From Denitrobaculum tricleocarpae (lineage in GTDB: Bacteria; Pseudomonadota; Alphaproteobacteria; Kiloniellales; Kiloniellaceae): a DNA stretch of 64,000 nucleotides. The notes under the pieces were generated by a model. It did no database searches. It had not been told where the DNA came from and was given only the letters and a program-made list of their open reading frames with translations. Below, piece by piece: positions 1-7,728 of this stretch. The translations under genes and the position numbers were made by a program. The DNA lies in contig NZ_ML660055.1 of assembly GCF_007004665.1 (NCBI RefSeq), forward strand, positions 1 to 64,000. The letters run 5' to 3'. How positions within the stretch are numbered: the stretch's first letter is position 1; every line of letters starts with the position of its first letter.

Positions 1-169
1 CGTATTCTGGTGGGCAGTCGCGCCACCGCGCCCCTATCTTGAGCATATGGACGATCCCGGAGATCACCCGGCGGTCATCAACCCGATGAGCTCCACGCCG
101 ACCGCGCGGAAGATAGGGCTCGATCCGAGACCACTCTTCGTCGCTTAGATAAAATAACTTTCTGCCCAT
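1..169 (-). CDS. IS5-family transposase, N-terminal 56 codons (cut by window edge)
   Basis: The visible N-terminus begins MGRKLFYLSDEEWSRIEPYL and continues with an RRGAHRVDDRRVISGIVH stretch and a RWRDCPPEY segment. This is the typical start of the DDE transposases of the IS5/IS427 group (DUF4096-type helix-turn-helix domain). The ATG is preceded by AGGAGG at a normal distance. Only the DNA-binding N-terminal part is present; the DDE catalytic residues lie beyond the window, so intactness cannot be judged. Some such elements split the transposase into two frames by programmed frameshift; that cannot be tested here. Confidence 0.85.
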   Translation of the reverse strand, partial: MGRKLFYLSDEEWSRIEPYLPRGRRGAHRVDDRRVISGIVHMLKIGARWRDCPPEY

Positions 170-241
170 CCAAACCTCCTATCATCAGAAAGCTTGAATC
201 ACAGTTCCAATGTCACGAAAAGCACCAATTGAGTACAGACC
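1..241 (-). mobile_element. IS5-family insertion sequence, one end only
   Basis: The left edge of the window carries one terminus of an insertion sequence that continues beyond position 1. Reading leftward from 241, the end begins GGTCTGTACTCAATTGG, followed by a short leader, an AGGAGG ribosome site and the transposase start. The four bases next to this end (242-245) are CTAG, the kind of short TA/CTAG target favoured by IS427-group IS5 elements. The other end and the second target copy are outside the window, so the borders are inferred. Confidence 0.7.
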
Positions 242-973
242 CTAGAGCGTCACCCCGCCGATACTGGCGCCGCCACAGACATAGAGCGTCTGGCCGGTGA
301 CATAGCCGTTCAGCGGGTCGGCGAAAAAGAGGATGGCGCGCGCCACGTCGTCCACGGTGCCGATCCGGCCCACCGGCAGGGACTTTGCCAGTTTTTCTTG
401 CCGCTCGCTATCCTTCTCGATGATGCCCCAGAAGTTGTCGGTCAGCACCGGTCCCGGTGCGACCACATTCACCGTCACCCCATGCGGCCCCAGCTCCAGC
501 GCCCAGGTGCGCGCCATGCCGTGCAGACCGGCCTTGGAGTAGGAATAGGCCGTGCGCGTCTGGGCCCCCATGGCGGCCCGCGAGGAATTGAAGATGATCC
601 GCCCGAAACCTCGCGCCTTCATGGCCGGCAGAAAGGCCTTCACGAAGGTTAGCGCGGCGCCTGCGTGAAGCTGAGTCAGCTTGAGCAGGTCGTCGGGTTC
701 CGCCTCTTCGATCAGGTTCGGCAGGATAATCCCCGCGTTGTGAATGAAGTGGGTGACGTTCCCCATCCCGGCGATCTCGTCAGCTGCGCGTTGGGTCTCC
801 GCCGCATCGGTAAGATCCGCCTTCACCACTTTCAGCCGCTCGTGCGACCAGTCCGGCGCGCGCCGGGCAACCGAGATCACCTCGTAATCCAGATCCAGAA
901 GATCGCGGCAAAGACGTTCGCCAATCCCGGCGCTGCCGCCGGTGACAACGGCTGTAAAACGTTCCGTGCTCAC
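242..973 (-). CDS. SDR-family oxidoreductase, last gene of the Rieske/Ior operon
   Basis: This is a 243-residue classical short-chain dehydrogenase. It has the nucleotide-binding TGGSAGIG motif at residues 11-18, an HNAG motif, an active-site Ser in FNSSRAAMG, the YSYSK catalytic Tyr/Lys pair, and the APGPV loop. The GTG start at 973 lies 5 bases after the upstream stop and has GAGGAA before it, so it is chosen over a longer reading frame that would run into the cyclase gene in another phase. The operon context suggests oxidation of a ring cis-diol made by the Rieske dioxygenase, for example to a dioxindole (inference). The TAG stop lies inside the CTAG next to the insertion sequence, so the gene is intact. 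Confidence 0.88.
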   Translation of the reverse strand: MSTERFTAVVTGGSAGIGERLCRDLLDLDYEVISVARRAPDWSHERLKVVKADLTDAAETQRAADEIAGMGNVTHFIHNAGIILPNLIEEAEPDDLLKLTQLHAGAALTFVKAFLPAMKARGFGRIIFNSSRAAMGAQTRTAYSYSKAGLHGMARTWALELGPHGVTVNVVAPGPVLTDNFWGIIEKDSERQEKLAKSLPVGRIGTVDDVARAILFFADPLNGYVTGQTLYVCGGASIGGVTL

Positions 974-978
974 GCGTC

Positions 979-1779
979 TTATTCCTCCACCAGAGCCAGG
1001 ACCCGCAGAGGGCTTCCGGAGCCGTTCTTGATCTTGAGCGGCGGGCAGATCAGCAGCGCGCCGGTGGGCGGCAGCTGGTCGAGATTGGCAAGACACTGCA
1101 GGCCATAGCGCCCGGCGCCATGCAGCAGAAAGTGCGCGGGATAAGGCGGCGAGAGATGTCCGCCCTGTCCGGCGTCGGTACCGACACACTCGGTGCCGAA
1201 GCCGACCACGTTACGCTCCTCGATCAAAAAGGTGATCGCACTGGCATCGGGGCCGGGCGAGTGCGCGCCGTCATCCCGCAGATTGAGGTAGTCCGCCGCG
1301 CTGCGCTTCGACCAGTCGGTGCGCATCAGCACCCAGCAGCCTTCCGGGATTTTTCCGTGTTCGGCTTCCCAGGCGAGGAGGAAATCCCTGGTCATCAGGA
1401 AGTCTTCGTCCGCCGCCGCCTCCTTCACGCAGTCCACCACGCAGACCGCGCGCACGAAACCCTCGACCGGGATCGAGTCCACGCTGGCGTTCGGCAGATC
1501 CTTGCCCGAGACCCAGTGGATCGGCGCGTCGAAATGCGTGCCGGTATGCTCGTTGCAGGTAAAGTTCCGCCAGTACCAGGCGGGTCCGCGCTCGTCGTAG
1601 CGCGAGACCTCCTCGACGCGAAAGCGGGCGCACTGGCCGAACTCCGGCGGCAGGATGATCACTGGAAAATCAGGGTCGAGGGTATGGGTCAGGTCAATGG
1701 TGCGGATCTTGCCCGCCACCAGGGCCTCTGCCAGCGCGGGGAGGACCGTGCCTGGATTTGTGGTCAAATCTGCAGTCAT
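979..1779 (-). CDS. Cyclase-family metal hydrolase, probable isatin hydrolase
   Basis: This 266-residue protein belongs to the cyclase family (PF04199; kynurenine formamidase KynB and isatin hydrolase). The metal-binding signature EHTGTHFDAPIHW lies at residues 77-89 (His78, His82, Asp84, His88). The segments DLTHTLDPDFP, LPPEFGQ, GPAWYW and the C-terminal LPPTGALLICPPLKIKNG closely recall bacterial isatin hydrolases as I remember them, more than KynB. Predicted reaction: Mn-dependent hydrolysis of isatin to isatinate (2-aminophenylglyoxylate) in the cytoplasm. It follows the DUF35-SDR gene by 4 bases and is read with it. Cyclase function is certain at family level; the substrate is inferred from motif resemblance and context. 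Confidence 0.82.
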   Translation of the reverse strand: MTADLTTNPGTVLPALAEALVAGKIRTIDLTHTLDPDFPVIILPPEFGQCARFRVEEVSRYDERGPAWYWRNFTCNEHTGTHFDAPIHWVSGKDLPNASVDSIPVEGFVRAVCVVDCVKEAAADEDFLMTRDFLLAWEAEHGKIPEGCWVLMRTDWSKRSAADYLNLRDDGAHSPGPDASAITFLIEERNVVGFGTECVGTDAGQGGHLSPPYPAHFLLHGAGRYGLQCLANLDQLPPTGALLICPPLKIKNGSGSPLRVLALVEE

Positions 1780-1783
1780 GGCA

Positions 1784-3037
1784 TCAAGCTCCTTCCGGTT
1801 GGGTCAGTTCGCGCGCCAGTACACGGGGGTCCTGCTTCCAGCGCGTCAGGAAGTCTTCGGCGACCGCACCAACGGTCAGCTCTTCCAGCCCCTGCTGCAA
1901 AGCGCCGACAACGGCTTTGGCCAGCCCCTCGGGCGTGACCTTGGGCGGCGGCAGGTGCTGCCGCCAATCCTCCTCCAGCGGGCCGAAGAGCGCATTCAGC
2001 ACCTTGACGCCGGAACCGTGAAACTCGCCGCGCAGGCACTGGCTCAAGGAATAGGCTGCCGCCTGACTGGCCGAGGTCGAACCGTAGGCCGGCCAATTGG
2101 AAAGCGCGTAGACCGAGAGCAGATTGACCCAGGCGCAGGCGCTGTTTACGCCGTCGGCGCCCCTGAATCTCATCCCCGGTCCGAAGGCCTGGATCAGCCG
2201 CAGCGGGCCGAAGTAGTTCACTTCCATCTCGTCCCGCGCCGTGACGATCCCGTCCCGGTCCATCGCCCCACCTGCCCGGACGTACTCCGCCGTATTGATC
2301 AGAATATCGACCTTGCCGCCGATCTCACTGGCCAGTTCATTGACCGAGACCGTATCGGTCACGTCCAGCCCCATGACCTCGACATTGGGAATGGCCGCCA
2401 GCTCGTCGGCGCCTGCAAAGGGCCGCCAGGTTTCGGCAACCCCGACAAAGACCGTCGAGGCCCCGGCGGCGGACAGCGCCCTGGCCATGGCCTGTCCGAG
2501 CTGCGTGCGCCCGTCGGTGATCAGGACGCGGCGATGTTTCGGATCGCAGGTCAATTCCCGCAACTGCTTGTCGTCGGCCATATTTTCCGTCTCCTCCTCC
2601 GGCAGCGCCATGAGAACACCCTGACCCGATTTATCCGTGCGCGCGATCATGCGCACCCGACCGCCCTCGGCGACATCGCCGTGAATATGCGCCAGGACCG
2701 TAATCCCGGCTTCCAGCGCCACCGTCCCGACCCGCCAGGGTGTACGCTCCCGGAAATAGACGTTGGTGCTGGTCTGTATGGTGGTTTCGGCAATCAGCTC
2801 TCCACCCTCGGGCATGTCCCGCCAAGCCAGATTCATCGACAGGCATTTGGGGCAGGCTTCCCGCGGCGGGTAGGTGACCGCGTCGCAATCGTTGCACTTT
2901 TGCAGAACGAAGCGGCCTTCGGCTGCCGCGACGGTGAAGCCCAGGGCCCGGCGGCTGCGTGAAGTCGGCGGCAGGGTCGGCAGCACCGTGCGTTTTTGCG
3001 GATCTTTTCGCCTGGGGCGTTTGATCGCTTCGGTCAT
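1784..3037 (-). CDS. DUF35/OB-fold zinc-ribbon protein fused to a degenerate SDR domain
   Basis: This is a 417-residue two-domain protein. Residues about 35-145 form a DUF35 unit: a rubredoxin-like zinc ribbon with Cys48, Cys51, Cys62 and Cys65, then an OB fold. Such proteins partner with thiolase-like enzymes, for example in steroid side-chain retro-aldolases (Ltp2/ChsH2 type). Residues about 168-400 form an SDR-like Rossmann domain beginning VLITDGRTQLG. In this domain the expected YxxxK motif reads YGSTS (Tyr318, Ser322), so the catalytic Lys is absent, and NAG is replaced by NTA. It overlaps the thiolase-like gene by 4 bases, which supports a shared complex. A CoA-binding or structural role for the OB part is known for the family; the role of the SDR part is unknown. 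Confidence 0.82.
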   Translation of the reverse strand: MTEAIKRPRRKDPQKRTVLPTLPPTSRSRRALGFTVAAAEGRFVLQKCNDCDAVTYPPREACPKCLSMNLAWRDMPEGGELIAETTIQTSTNVYFRERTPWRVGTVALEAGITVLAHIHGDVAEGGRVRMIARTDKSGQGVLMALPEEETENMADDKQLRELTCDPKHRRVLITDGRTQLGQAMARALSAAGASTVFVGVAETWRPFAGADELAAIPNVEVMGLDVTDTVSVNELASEIGGKVDILINTAEYVRAGGAMDRDGIVTARDEMEVNYFGPLRLIQAFGPGMRFRGADGVNSACAWVNLLSVYALSNWPAYGSTSASQAAAYSLSQCLRGEFHGSGVKVLNALFGPLEEDWRQHLPPPKVTPEGLAKAVVGALQQGLEELTVGAVAEDFLTRWKQDPRVLARELTQPEGA

Positions 3038-4221
3038 GCGCCGGGCCCCGCCAGTGCCGCCGCGCCCGAACAGAGGCCGCGGTCGTAATTGATCATGCCG
3101 AAGCCCGAAACCACGGCGGTTTTGGCATCTTCGACCTGCCGCCCCAGGGCCGTTCCGGTCACCTGACGCAGGGCCTCGACCAGTCCCAGATAGCCGCCAG
3201 CGGCACCGGCCTGCCCGACCGAAAGCTGACCGCCGGAGGTGTTGTGCGGGAAGCTGCCGCCGTTGGTCAGATCGTGGCCGCGCACGAAGTCCGCCCCCTC
3301 CCCTTTTTTGCAGAAGCCGAGATCTTCGAACTGCATCATGGAGATCACCGGATAGTCATCGTAGGTCTCCAGCAGATCCACATCGTCCGGCGCAATGCCC
3401 GCCATGGCCCAGAATTCATCCCGGTCCATTTCCCAACCGCCCCGAATCTGAATAGGATCGTCGGGAAAGGCGTTGTGGCGCTCGATCGTCGACAGGACCC
3501 GCACGGCAGGAAGATCGAGGTTCTTTGCGGCGTCTTCGCTCATCACCAGGAAAGCCTCGGCTCCCGCGCAGGGCATGACGCAGTCAAAGAGCGCGATGGG
3601 GTCGGAGATCGGCCGGGCCGAGACGTATTGTTCCAGACTCAATGGCTTCTTCATCAGCGCGTGCGGAAAGCTCAGGGCGTTCTCGCGCTGGGCCATGCAG
3701 ATCTTGCCGAAATCCTCCCGCGTCGCGCCGGTGGTTTTCATGTAGTGATCGGTCATGAGGGCGAAGCTGGCGTTGGGACCGCCCGAGCCGTAGGGATAGG
3801 AAGCATCCTGGGCGAAGCGGCTGAAGCTGGAGAGCATCCGGCGGAAGGAATCCACGTGGTTGGCATCGCCGGAAACGCAGGCCACCATTTCCGCATCGCC
3901 GCACTGAACCGCCCGCGCCGCACGCCGTAAAGACACAACCCCGGACGCGCCCCCCATGGGAATGTGATCGAGCCAGCGCGGCGTAAGACCCAGATGCTGG
4001 GTCAGGCCCACCGCCGTATCGGGAAAGAGCGTGAAGGAGGAGACGCAGAAGCCATCGATATCCTGTGGCGTTATTCCTGCTGCACGCGCCAGATCACCCA
4101 GCGCCCGGGCAATCCACCAGTGCGCCGGTTCAGGAGAGTAACGCTGGTAGGGAACGGTAATCGGCACGGCGGCCACGACACCGTCATAGGCTTGCCGGAT
4201 CCTGGCATCCCGTTTGGTCAT
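3034..4221 (-). CDS. Thiolase-like protein (SCP-2/Ltp2 type), probable retro-aldolase subunit
   Basis: This 395-residue protein has the thiolase fold of the lipid-transfer-protein group. The nucleophile region reads MGGASGVVS with no Cys, and the usual GHP motif near the C-terminus is replaced in SGGQLSVGQAG. It therefore cannot be an ordinary Claisen thiolase. The ETYDDYPVI segment is typical of Ltp2-like proteins, which cleave beta-hydroxyacyl-CoAs by retro-aldol chemistry together with a DUF35 partner. That partner is encoded immediately downstream with a 4-base overlap. Predicted reaction here: release of acetyl-CoA from a tertiary 3-hydroxyacyl-CoA such as dioxindole-3-acetyl-CoA (inference). 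It also overlaps the upstream CoA ligase gene as ATGA. Confidence 0.82.
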   Translation of the reverse strand: MTKRDARIRQAYDGVVAAVPITVPYQRYSPEPAHWWIARALGDLARAAGITPQDIDGFCVSSFTLFPDTAVGLTQHLGLTPRWLDHIPMGGASGVVSLRRAARAVQCGDAEMVACVSGDANHVDSFRRMLSSFSRFAQDASYPYGSGGPNASFALMTDHYMKTTGATREDFGKICMAQRENALSFPHALMKKPLSLEQYVSARPISDPIALFDCVMPCAGAEAFLVMSEDAAKNLDLPAVRVLSTIERHNAFPDDPIQIRGGWEMDRDEFWAMAGIAPDDVDLLETYDDYPVISMMQFEDLGFCKKGEGADFVRGHDLTNGGSFPHNTSGGQLSVGQAGAAGGYLGLVEALRQVTGTALGRQVEDAKTAVVSGFGMINYDRGLCSGAAALAGPGA

Positions 4222-5879
4222 CAGGCGACCGCCCGCTTTTTCAGAGGACGCAGGTCCAGGGTATCTTCCCTGGCCCGAAGCTGTTCAACCAGCGCTTTCA
4301 ACTCGCCGCGCTGCACCTTATTCGTTGACGTCAACGGCAGGCTTTGGACAAAAGCCAGATAACCTGGCGCTTTGTAATAGGCAAGCTGCTCGAGGCACCA
4401 GCGCACGATATCTTCCGCCACTTCCCGTGCCCGTTCAGGTTCAAAGTCTTCAGACGGGACAACGCAGACAAAAACCTCATCTCCGCGAACAGGATCCGGT
4501 GTTGCCGCTACGGCTACGCCGGCGACCTGCGGATGGCGCAGCAACACGCCCTCCACTTCGATCGCGGCAATGTTCTCACCCGAACGGCGAATCACGTTCT
4601 TCTTGCGGTCAACAAAGGCCAGCGTGCCGTCCGCGTTGCGCCTTACGATATCTCCGGTATGGAACCAGCCGCCCCTCCAGGCCTCCTTGGTTGCGTCAGG
4701 GTCTTTCAAATAGCGGTCGAAGAAGCCGTAGCGAGGCTTTTCACCCTTGCGGCGGACCAGCAGTTCGCCGGCTTCGTCAACGCCCGCTTCGCCGCCGTCG
4801 TCCAGTTCGATCCGCACCGCGATATCCTCCTGCGGTTTGCCGAAGCAACGCGTGCCGATGTGACGAGGATCCTGAGATGCGGCCACCACGGCCCCATTGC
4901 CGGTCTCGGTCATCGCCCAGGCTTCGATCAACGGCACGCCGAAGCGTTCCTCGAAGGGCGCATGCAGGCGTTCTTCAACCCCGGCCCCGAAACCGAAGCG
5001 CAGAGTATGATTCTTGTCGTCCGATGATTCCGGCGCCGACATCAGCATGGCCGGCATGACGCCGAGATAATGCATCACGGTCGCTTTCGATTGACGCACC
5101 GAGTCCCACCAGCTCCTCGGGTGGAAACGGTCCAGCACGGTCAGGCAGCCGCCGACAGCAATCATGCCCATGGTCGAGCAAGCCAGGGCATTCATGTGAA
5201 ACAGCGGCAGCGGCGTGATCATCCGCTCGCCCGCCAGGTTCAATGCGCAGTGACCACCGACAAAGCGGTACCAATGACCGCAATTCAGAAAGTAACTGTT
5301 GTTGAGGACGCAACCCTTAGGCAGGCCGGTCGTGCCCGAGGTGTAGAGCAAAGCGGCCTCGTCATTGAAGCCTCCGCTCATCGCCTTGGCCTGCTCCGGT
5401 GCTCTGGGAAAGCTGTCATCAGGCCCCACGACCTGCAGACCGAATTCCGCGCTGGCTTTGGCCACATCCCGCTGGCGTGCTTCCAGAACGACGGCCAGAC
5501 TCATTTCAGAGTGCCCGACCAGGTAGGACAACTCGGCAGCCCTGAGGTCCGGATTGATCGGGACAATGGATACACCAAGACGGTTCAAGGCCAGCCAGTG
5601 GATCAGAAAGCTCGGCCGATTCTCCAGCAACAGGCCGATCCGGTGCCCCTTGCCGTAACCGGCGTGGCGGTAGGCGACGAAGAGGCTTTCGATCAACCCG
5701 GTTGCTTCGCCGTAGGTCAGTTCACCCGAAGTGATCCCGTAGATACCGGCGGTCTCCGGCAGGACATTGAAGAAGGGCCGGTCCGGAAAGGCCTGCGCTG
5801 TCGCCGCAAAGAAGGAATAGACATTGGCGAAACCCGCCGGATCCCGCAGTGCGATCGAAGTTTCCGTTTGGAAGGTCAT
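4221..5879 (-). CDS. AMP-forming acyl-CoA ligase
   Basis: This is a 552-residue adenylate-forming enzyme of the ANL superfamily. It carries the P-loop YTSGTTGLPKG, an AMTETGN acyl-adenylate motif, a WFHTGDI hinge motif and a C-terminal TSTNKVQRGELK region holding the catalytic Lys. The ATG at 5879 is chosen because it begins a normal N-terminus (MTFQTETSIALRD) and follows the dioxygenase small-subunit stop by 10 bases; the longer frame would overlap that gene. Its place between the dioxygenase and the thiolase-like protein suggests it activates the oxygenated carboxylic acid as a CoA thioester before side-chain cleavage. The exact substrate cannot be read from the sequence. Confidence 0.88.
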   Translation of the reverse strand: MTFQTETSIALRDPAGFANVYSFFAATAQAFPDRPFFNVLPETAGIYGITSGELTYGEATGLIESLFVAYRHAGYGKGHRIGLLLENRPSFLIHWLALNRLGVSIVPINPDLRAAELSYLVGHSEMSLAVVLEARQRDVAKASAEFGLQVVGPDDSFPRAPEQAKAMSGGFNDEAALLYTSGTTGLPKGCVLNNSYFLNCGHWYRFVGGHCALNLAGERMITPLPLFHMNALACSTMGMIAVGGCLTVLDRFHPRSWWDSVRQSKATVMHYLGVMPAMLMSAPESSDDKNHTLRFGFGAGVEERLHAPFEERFGVPLIEAWAMTETGNGAVVAASQDPRHIGTRCFGKPQEDIAVRIELDDGGEAGVDEAGELLVRRKGEKPRYGFFDRYLKDPDATKEAWRGGWFHTGDIVRRNADGTLAFVDRKKNVIRRSGENIAAIEVEGVLLRHPQVAGVAVAATPDPVRGDEVFVCVVPSEDFEPERAREVAEDIVRWCLEQLAYYKAPGYLAFVQSLPLTSTNKVQRGELKALVEQLRAREDTLDLRPLKKRAVA

Positions 5880-5889
5880 GGGATCGTCA

Positions 5890-6369
5890 TCACACAAAAA
5901 GCTGGATGTTGCGGTGAGGCGCATCGCAGTTCACCAGATCGACACGCTTGCACTTGATCATCAGTTTGCCCTCGACGACAGCAAGCTTGTGACGCGCCCA
6001 GCCCGCCAGCAGAGTCTGTTCGTCAAAGCGCGTCTCAACGTAATGGAAAGGCGTGTAGGTACGATAGAGATTTTCCTCGTGATTGATCTCATCGATCGCG
6101 GGCATCTGCAGCAGATGCTGACAACGGCTTTTCGGTTTTTGCGAATAGGTCCGCTGCCCTTCCAGCCGTTGAACGCGCGTGCGCAGCAGCAATCTGTCTT
6201 CGTACATCAGCGACGTGGTCAGGTGCTCCTCTTCCTGGTCCGGTTCCAGAGGCATCCAGTAGATCCCGTCTTCCGTGAAGAGGTCGAGCCACTCGGGAAA
6301 GCGGCGCTCGTCAATCATCCGCGCCTCGGCAATCACGAAGTCGATCAGGTCCTGTTCCGTCGGAGTCAT
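5890..6369 (-). CDS. Aromatic-ring-hydroxylating dioxygenase, small (beta) subunit
   Basis: This 159-residue protein has the cone-shaped NTF2-like fold of ring-hydroxylating dioxygenase beta subunits. Recognisable segments are EARMIDERRFPEWLDLF, YWMPLEPDQ, YEDRLLLRTRV and a C-terminal RNIQLFV. The beta subunit is structural, completing an alpha3beta3 hexamer. It overlaps the alpha-subunit gene by 4 bases (ATGA), so the two are translationally coupled. Length and motifs are normal for the family. Confidence 0.92.
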   Translation of the reverse strand: MTPTEQDLIDFVIAEARMIDERRFPEWLDLFTEDGIYWMPLEPDQEEEHLTTSLMYEDRLLLRTRVQRLEGQRTYSQKPKSRCQHLLQMPAIDEINHEENLYRTYTPFHYVETRFDEQTLLAGWARHKLAVVEGKLMIKCKRVDLVNCDAPHRNIQLFV

Positions 6370-7715
6370 GCCGCTGATCCTCGTGCATTGGCGGCTTCAG
6401 CCGCATCGAGGGTCATGAACTTTTCCCAGGCCCGGAATTGATTGCGCATCTGCGCCTCGGTGGTCCCGTTGTATGTCGCGTTGGGCGTCTCGCTTTCTGC
6501 CGGGTCGTAAAGCCGCTGCATATTGACCCACTGGTTGCCGTCACTGGCGAGGCCGGCCTGCGCACGCTCATACATCTCCAGATCGTCATGGCCGACGATG
6601 GAGGTCGGTGCATTAATTAGCCGGTTGTACATCGCAGTGCGGTGCAGCAGTTTGTCCGGCGCGCCAACCAGGCGGAAGATCCAGGACTCCACCAGCGTCT
6701 TGTCGGCCGCGAGTGGCTTGAAGAGGCGCAGGGACTGGATCGGTCCTTTTATCATCATATTGGGAAAGTAAACGGTGTTGTGGCGATTTTCATCGAGGAT
6801 CTCTCTCGCCCGCGCCTCGCCATAGGCCGCAACCATCTTCTCGAAATAGCCCTCTATCGCCGAGTAGTCGGAATGGATAGAGTGATGAACACCGGTATGG
6901 CCGTGACCGTTTTCCCAGGTGCGGATGCCCATATTCTCGAAGAATTCGTAAGGCGACGTGAAAGGCAGAATGCACTCCACTGCCATGGGCTTGGGCCCGT
7001 CGCCGCCTTCCTGCTCCCAGATTTCCCTGACCGTACCCGCCGAAGACTCGTGAGCGACCATGGGGTGGCAGGTGTCGGTCTGGTTCTCGACCAGCATCTT
7101 CCAATTGCAGTGATGCATGTAGCGCAGCGGGCTGCCCACGACCTCGAGACGCCCCTCGGGTGAGCGGTCAATCATGTTGTCCAGGCTGGAGAGCGACTCA
7201 CCGAAAAAGCTGTCGAAGTCCGGGCCGGCATCGTTCATCTTGGCGAAGATAAAGCCGCGGTAGTTTTTGGCGTGCGCCACGGGTGTCATGCCTTTGGCCG
7301 CACAGGATTCCTGCAATCCTGAATCCTCGTAGCCCTTTTTCAGGGGCACCGCCAGCAGGCTGCCGTCGGTCTTGAAAGACCAGGCGTGGTAGGGACAGCG
7401 GAAGAACTTACCGGTATTTCCCTGCCGGTCGATGACCACCTGCGTGCCCTTGTGGGGGCAACGGTTGAAGAGAACACGGATCGAGTCATCGCTATGCCGC
7501 ACCATCAGGATCGGCTGGGTGCCGATCTCGGTCGCAGCATAATCGCCTTTGTTGGGGATTTGGCTTTCGTGACCGACATAGATCCAGGCGTTGCGGAAGA
7601 GATGCGCCATCTCGAGCGCGAAGACTTCGGGACTGCAATAGAGATCCCGGTGTACCTCACCCTCCCGGATTAGGCCCCGGACCTTGTCTTTGAGTTCGCC
7701 GCTTGTCAGGTTCAT
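6366..7715 (-). CDS. Rieske non-heme iron dioxygenase, large (alpha) subunit
   Basis: This 449-residue protein carries a Rieske [2Fe-2S] site with Cys86, His88, Cys107 and His110 (RCPHKG and RCPYHAW). The mononuclear iron site is formed by Asp214, His217 and His222 in DTCHPMVAH. The ATG at 7715 follows AGGGGAG and begins MNLTSGELKD; an upstream ATG in the same frame would overlap the reductase gene. Predicted reaction: NADH-driven dihydroxylation of an aromatic acid. With isatin hydrolase and IorAB in the same operon, an indole-type ring such as indole-3-acetate is the favoured substrate (inference). A benzoate-type substrate is the main alternative. Confidence 0.92.
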   Translation of the reverse strand: MNLTSGELKDKVRGLIREGEVHRDLYCSPEVFALEMAHLFRNAWIYVGHESQIPNKGDYAATEIGTQPILMVRHSDDSIRVLFNRCPHKGTQVVIDRQGNTGKFFRCPYHAWSFKTDGSLLAVPLKKGYEDSGLQESCAAKGMTPVAHAKNYRGFIFAKMNDAGPDFDSFFGESLSSLDNMIDRSPEGRLEVVGSPLRYMHHCNWKMLVENQTDTCHPMVAHESSAGTVREIWEQEGGDGPKPMAVECILPFTSPYEFFENMGIRTWENGHGHTGVHHSIHSDYSAIEGYFEKMVAAYGEARAREILDENRHNTVYFPNMMIKGPIQSLRLFKPLAADKTLVESWIFRLVGAPDKLLHRTAMYNRLINAPTSIVGHDDLEMYERAQAGLASDGNQWVNMQRLYDPAESETPNATYNGTTEAQMRNQFRAWEKFMTLDAAEAANARGSAA

Positions 7716-7728
7716 TTGCCATGCTCCC

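Noticed and set aside
974-1189. N-terminal extension of the SDR gene to 1189
   Set aside because: It overlaps the cyclase gene in another phase, has no SDR similarity, and a GTG with GAGGAA directly before the Rossmann motif is a far better start.
1655-2962. Open frame of 435 codons opposite the DUF35-SDR gene
   Set aside because: Antisense shadow with no recognisable motifs.
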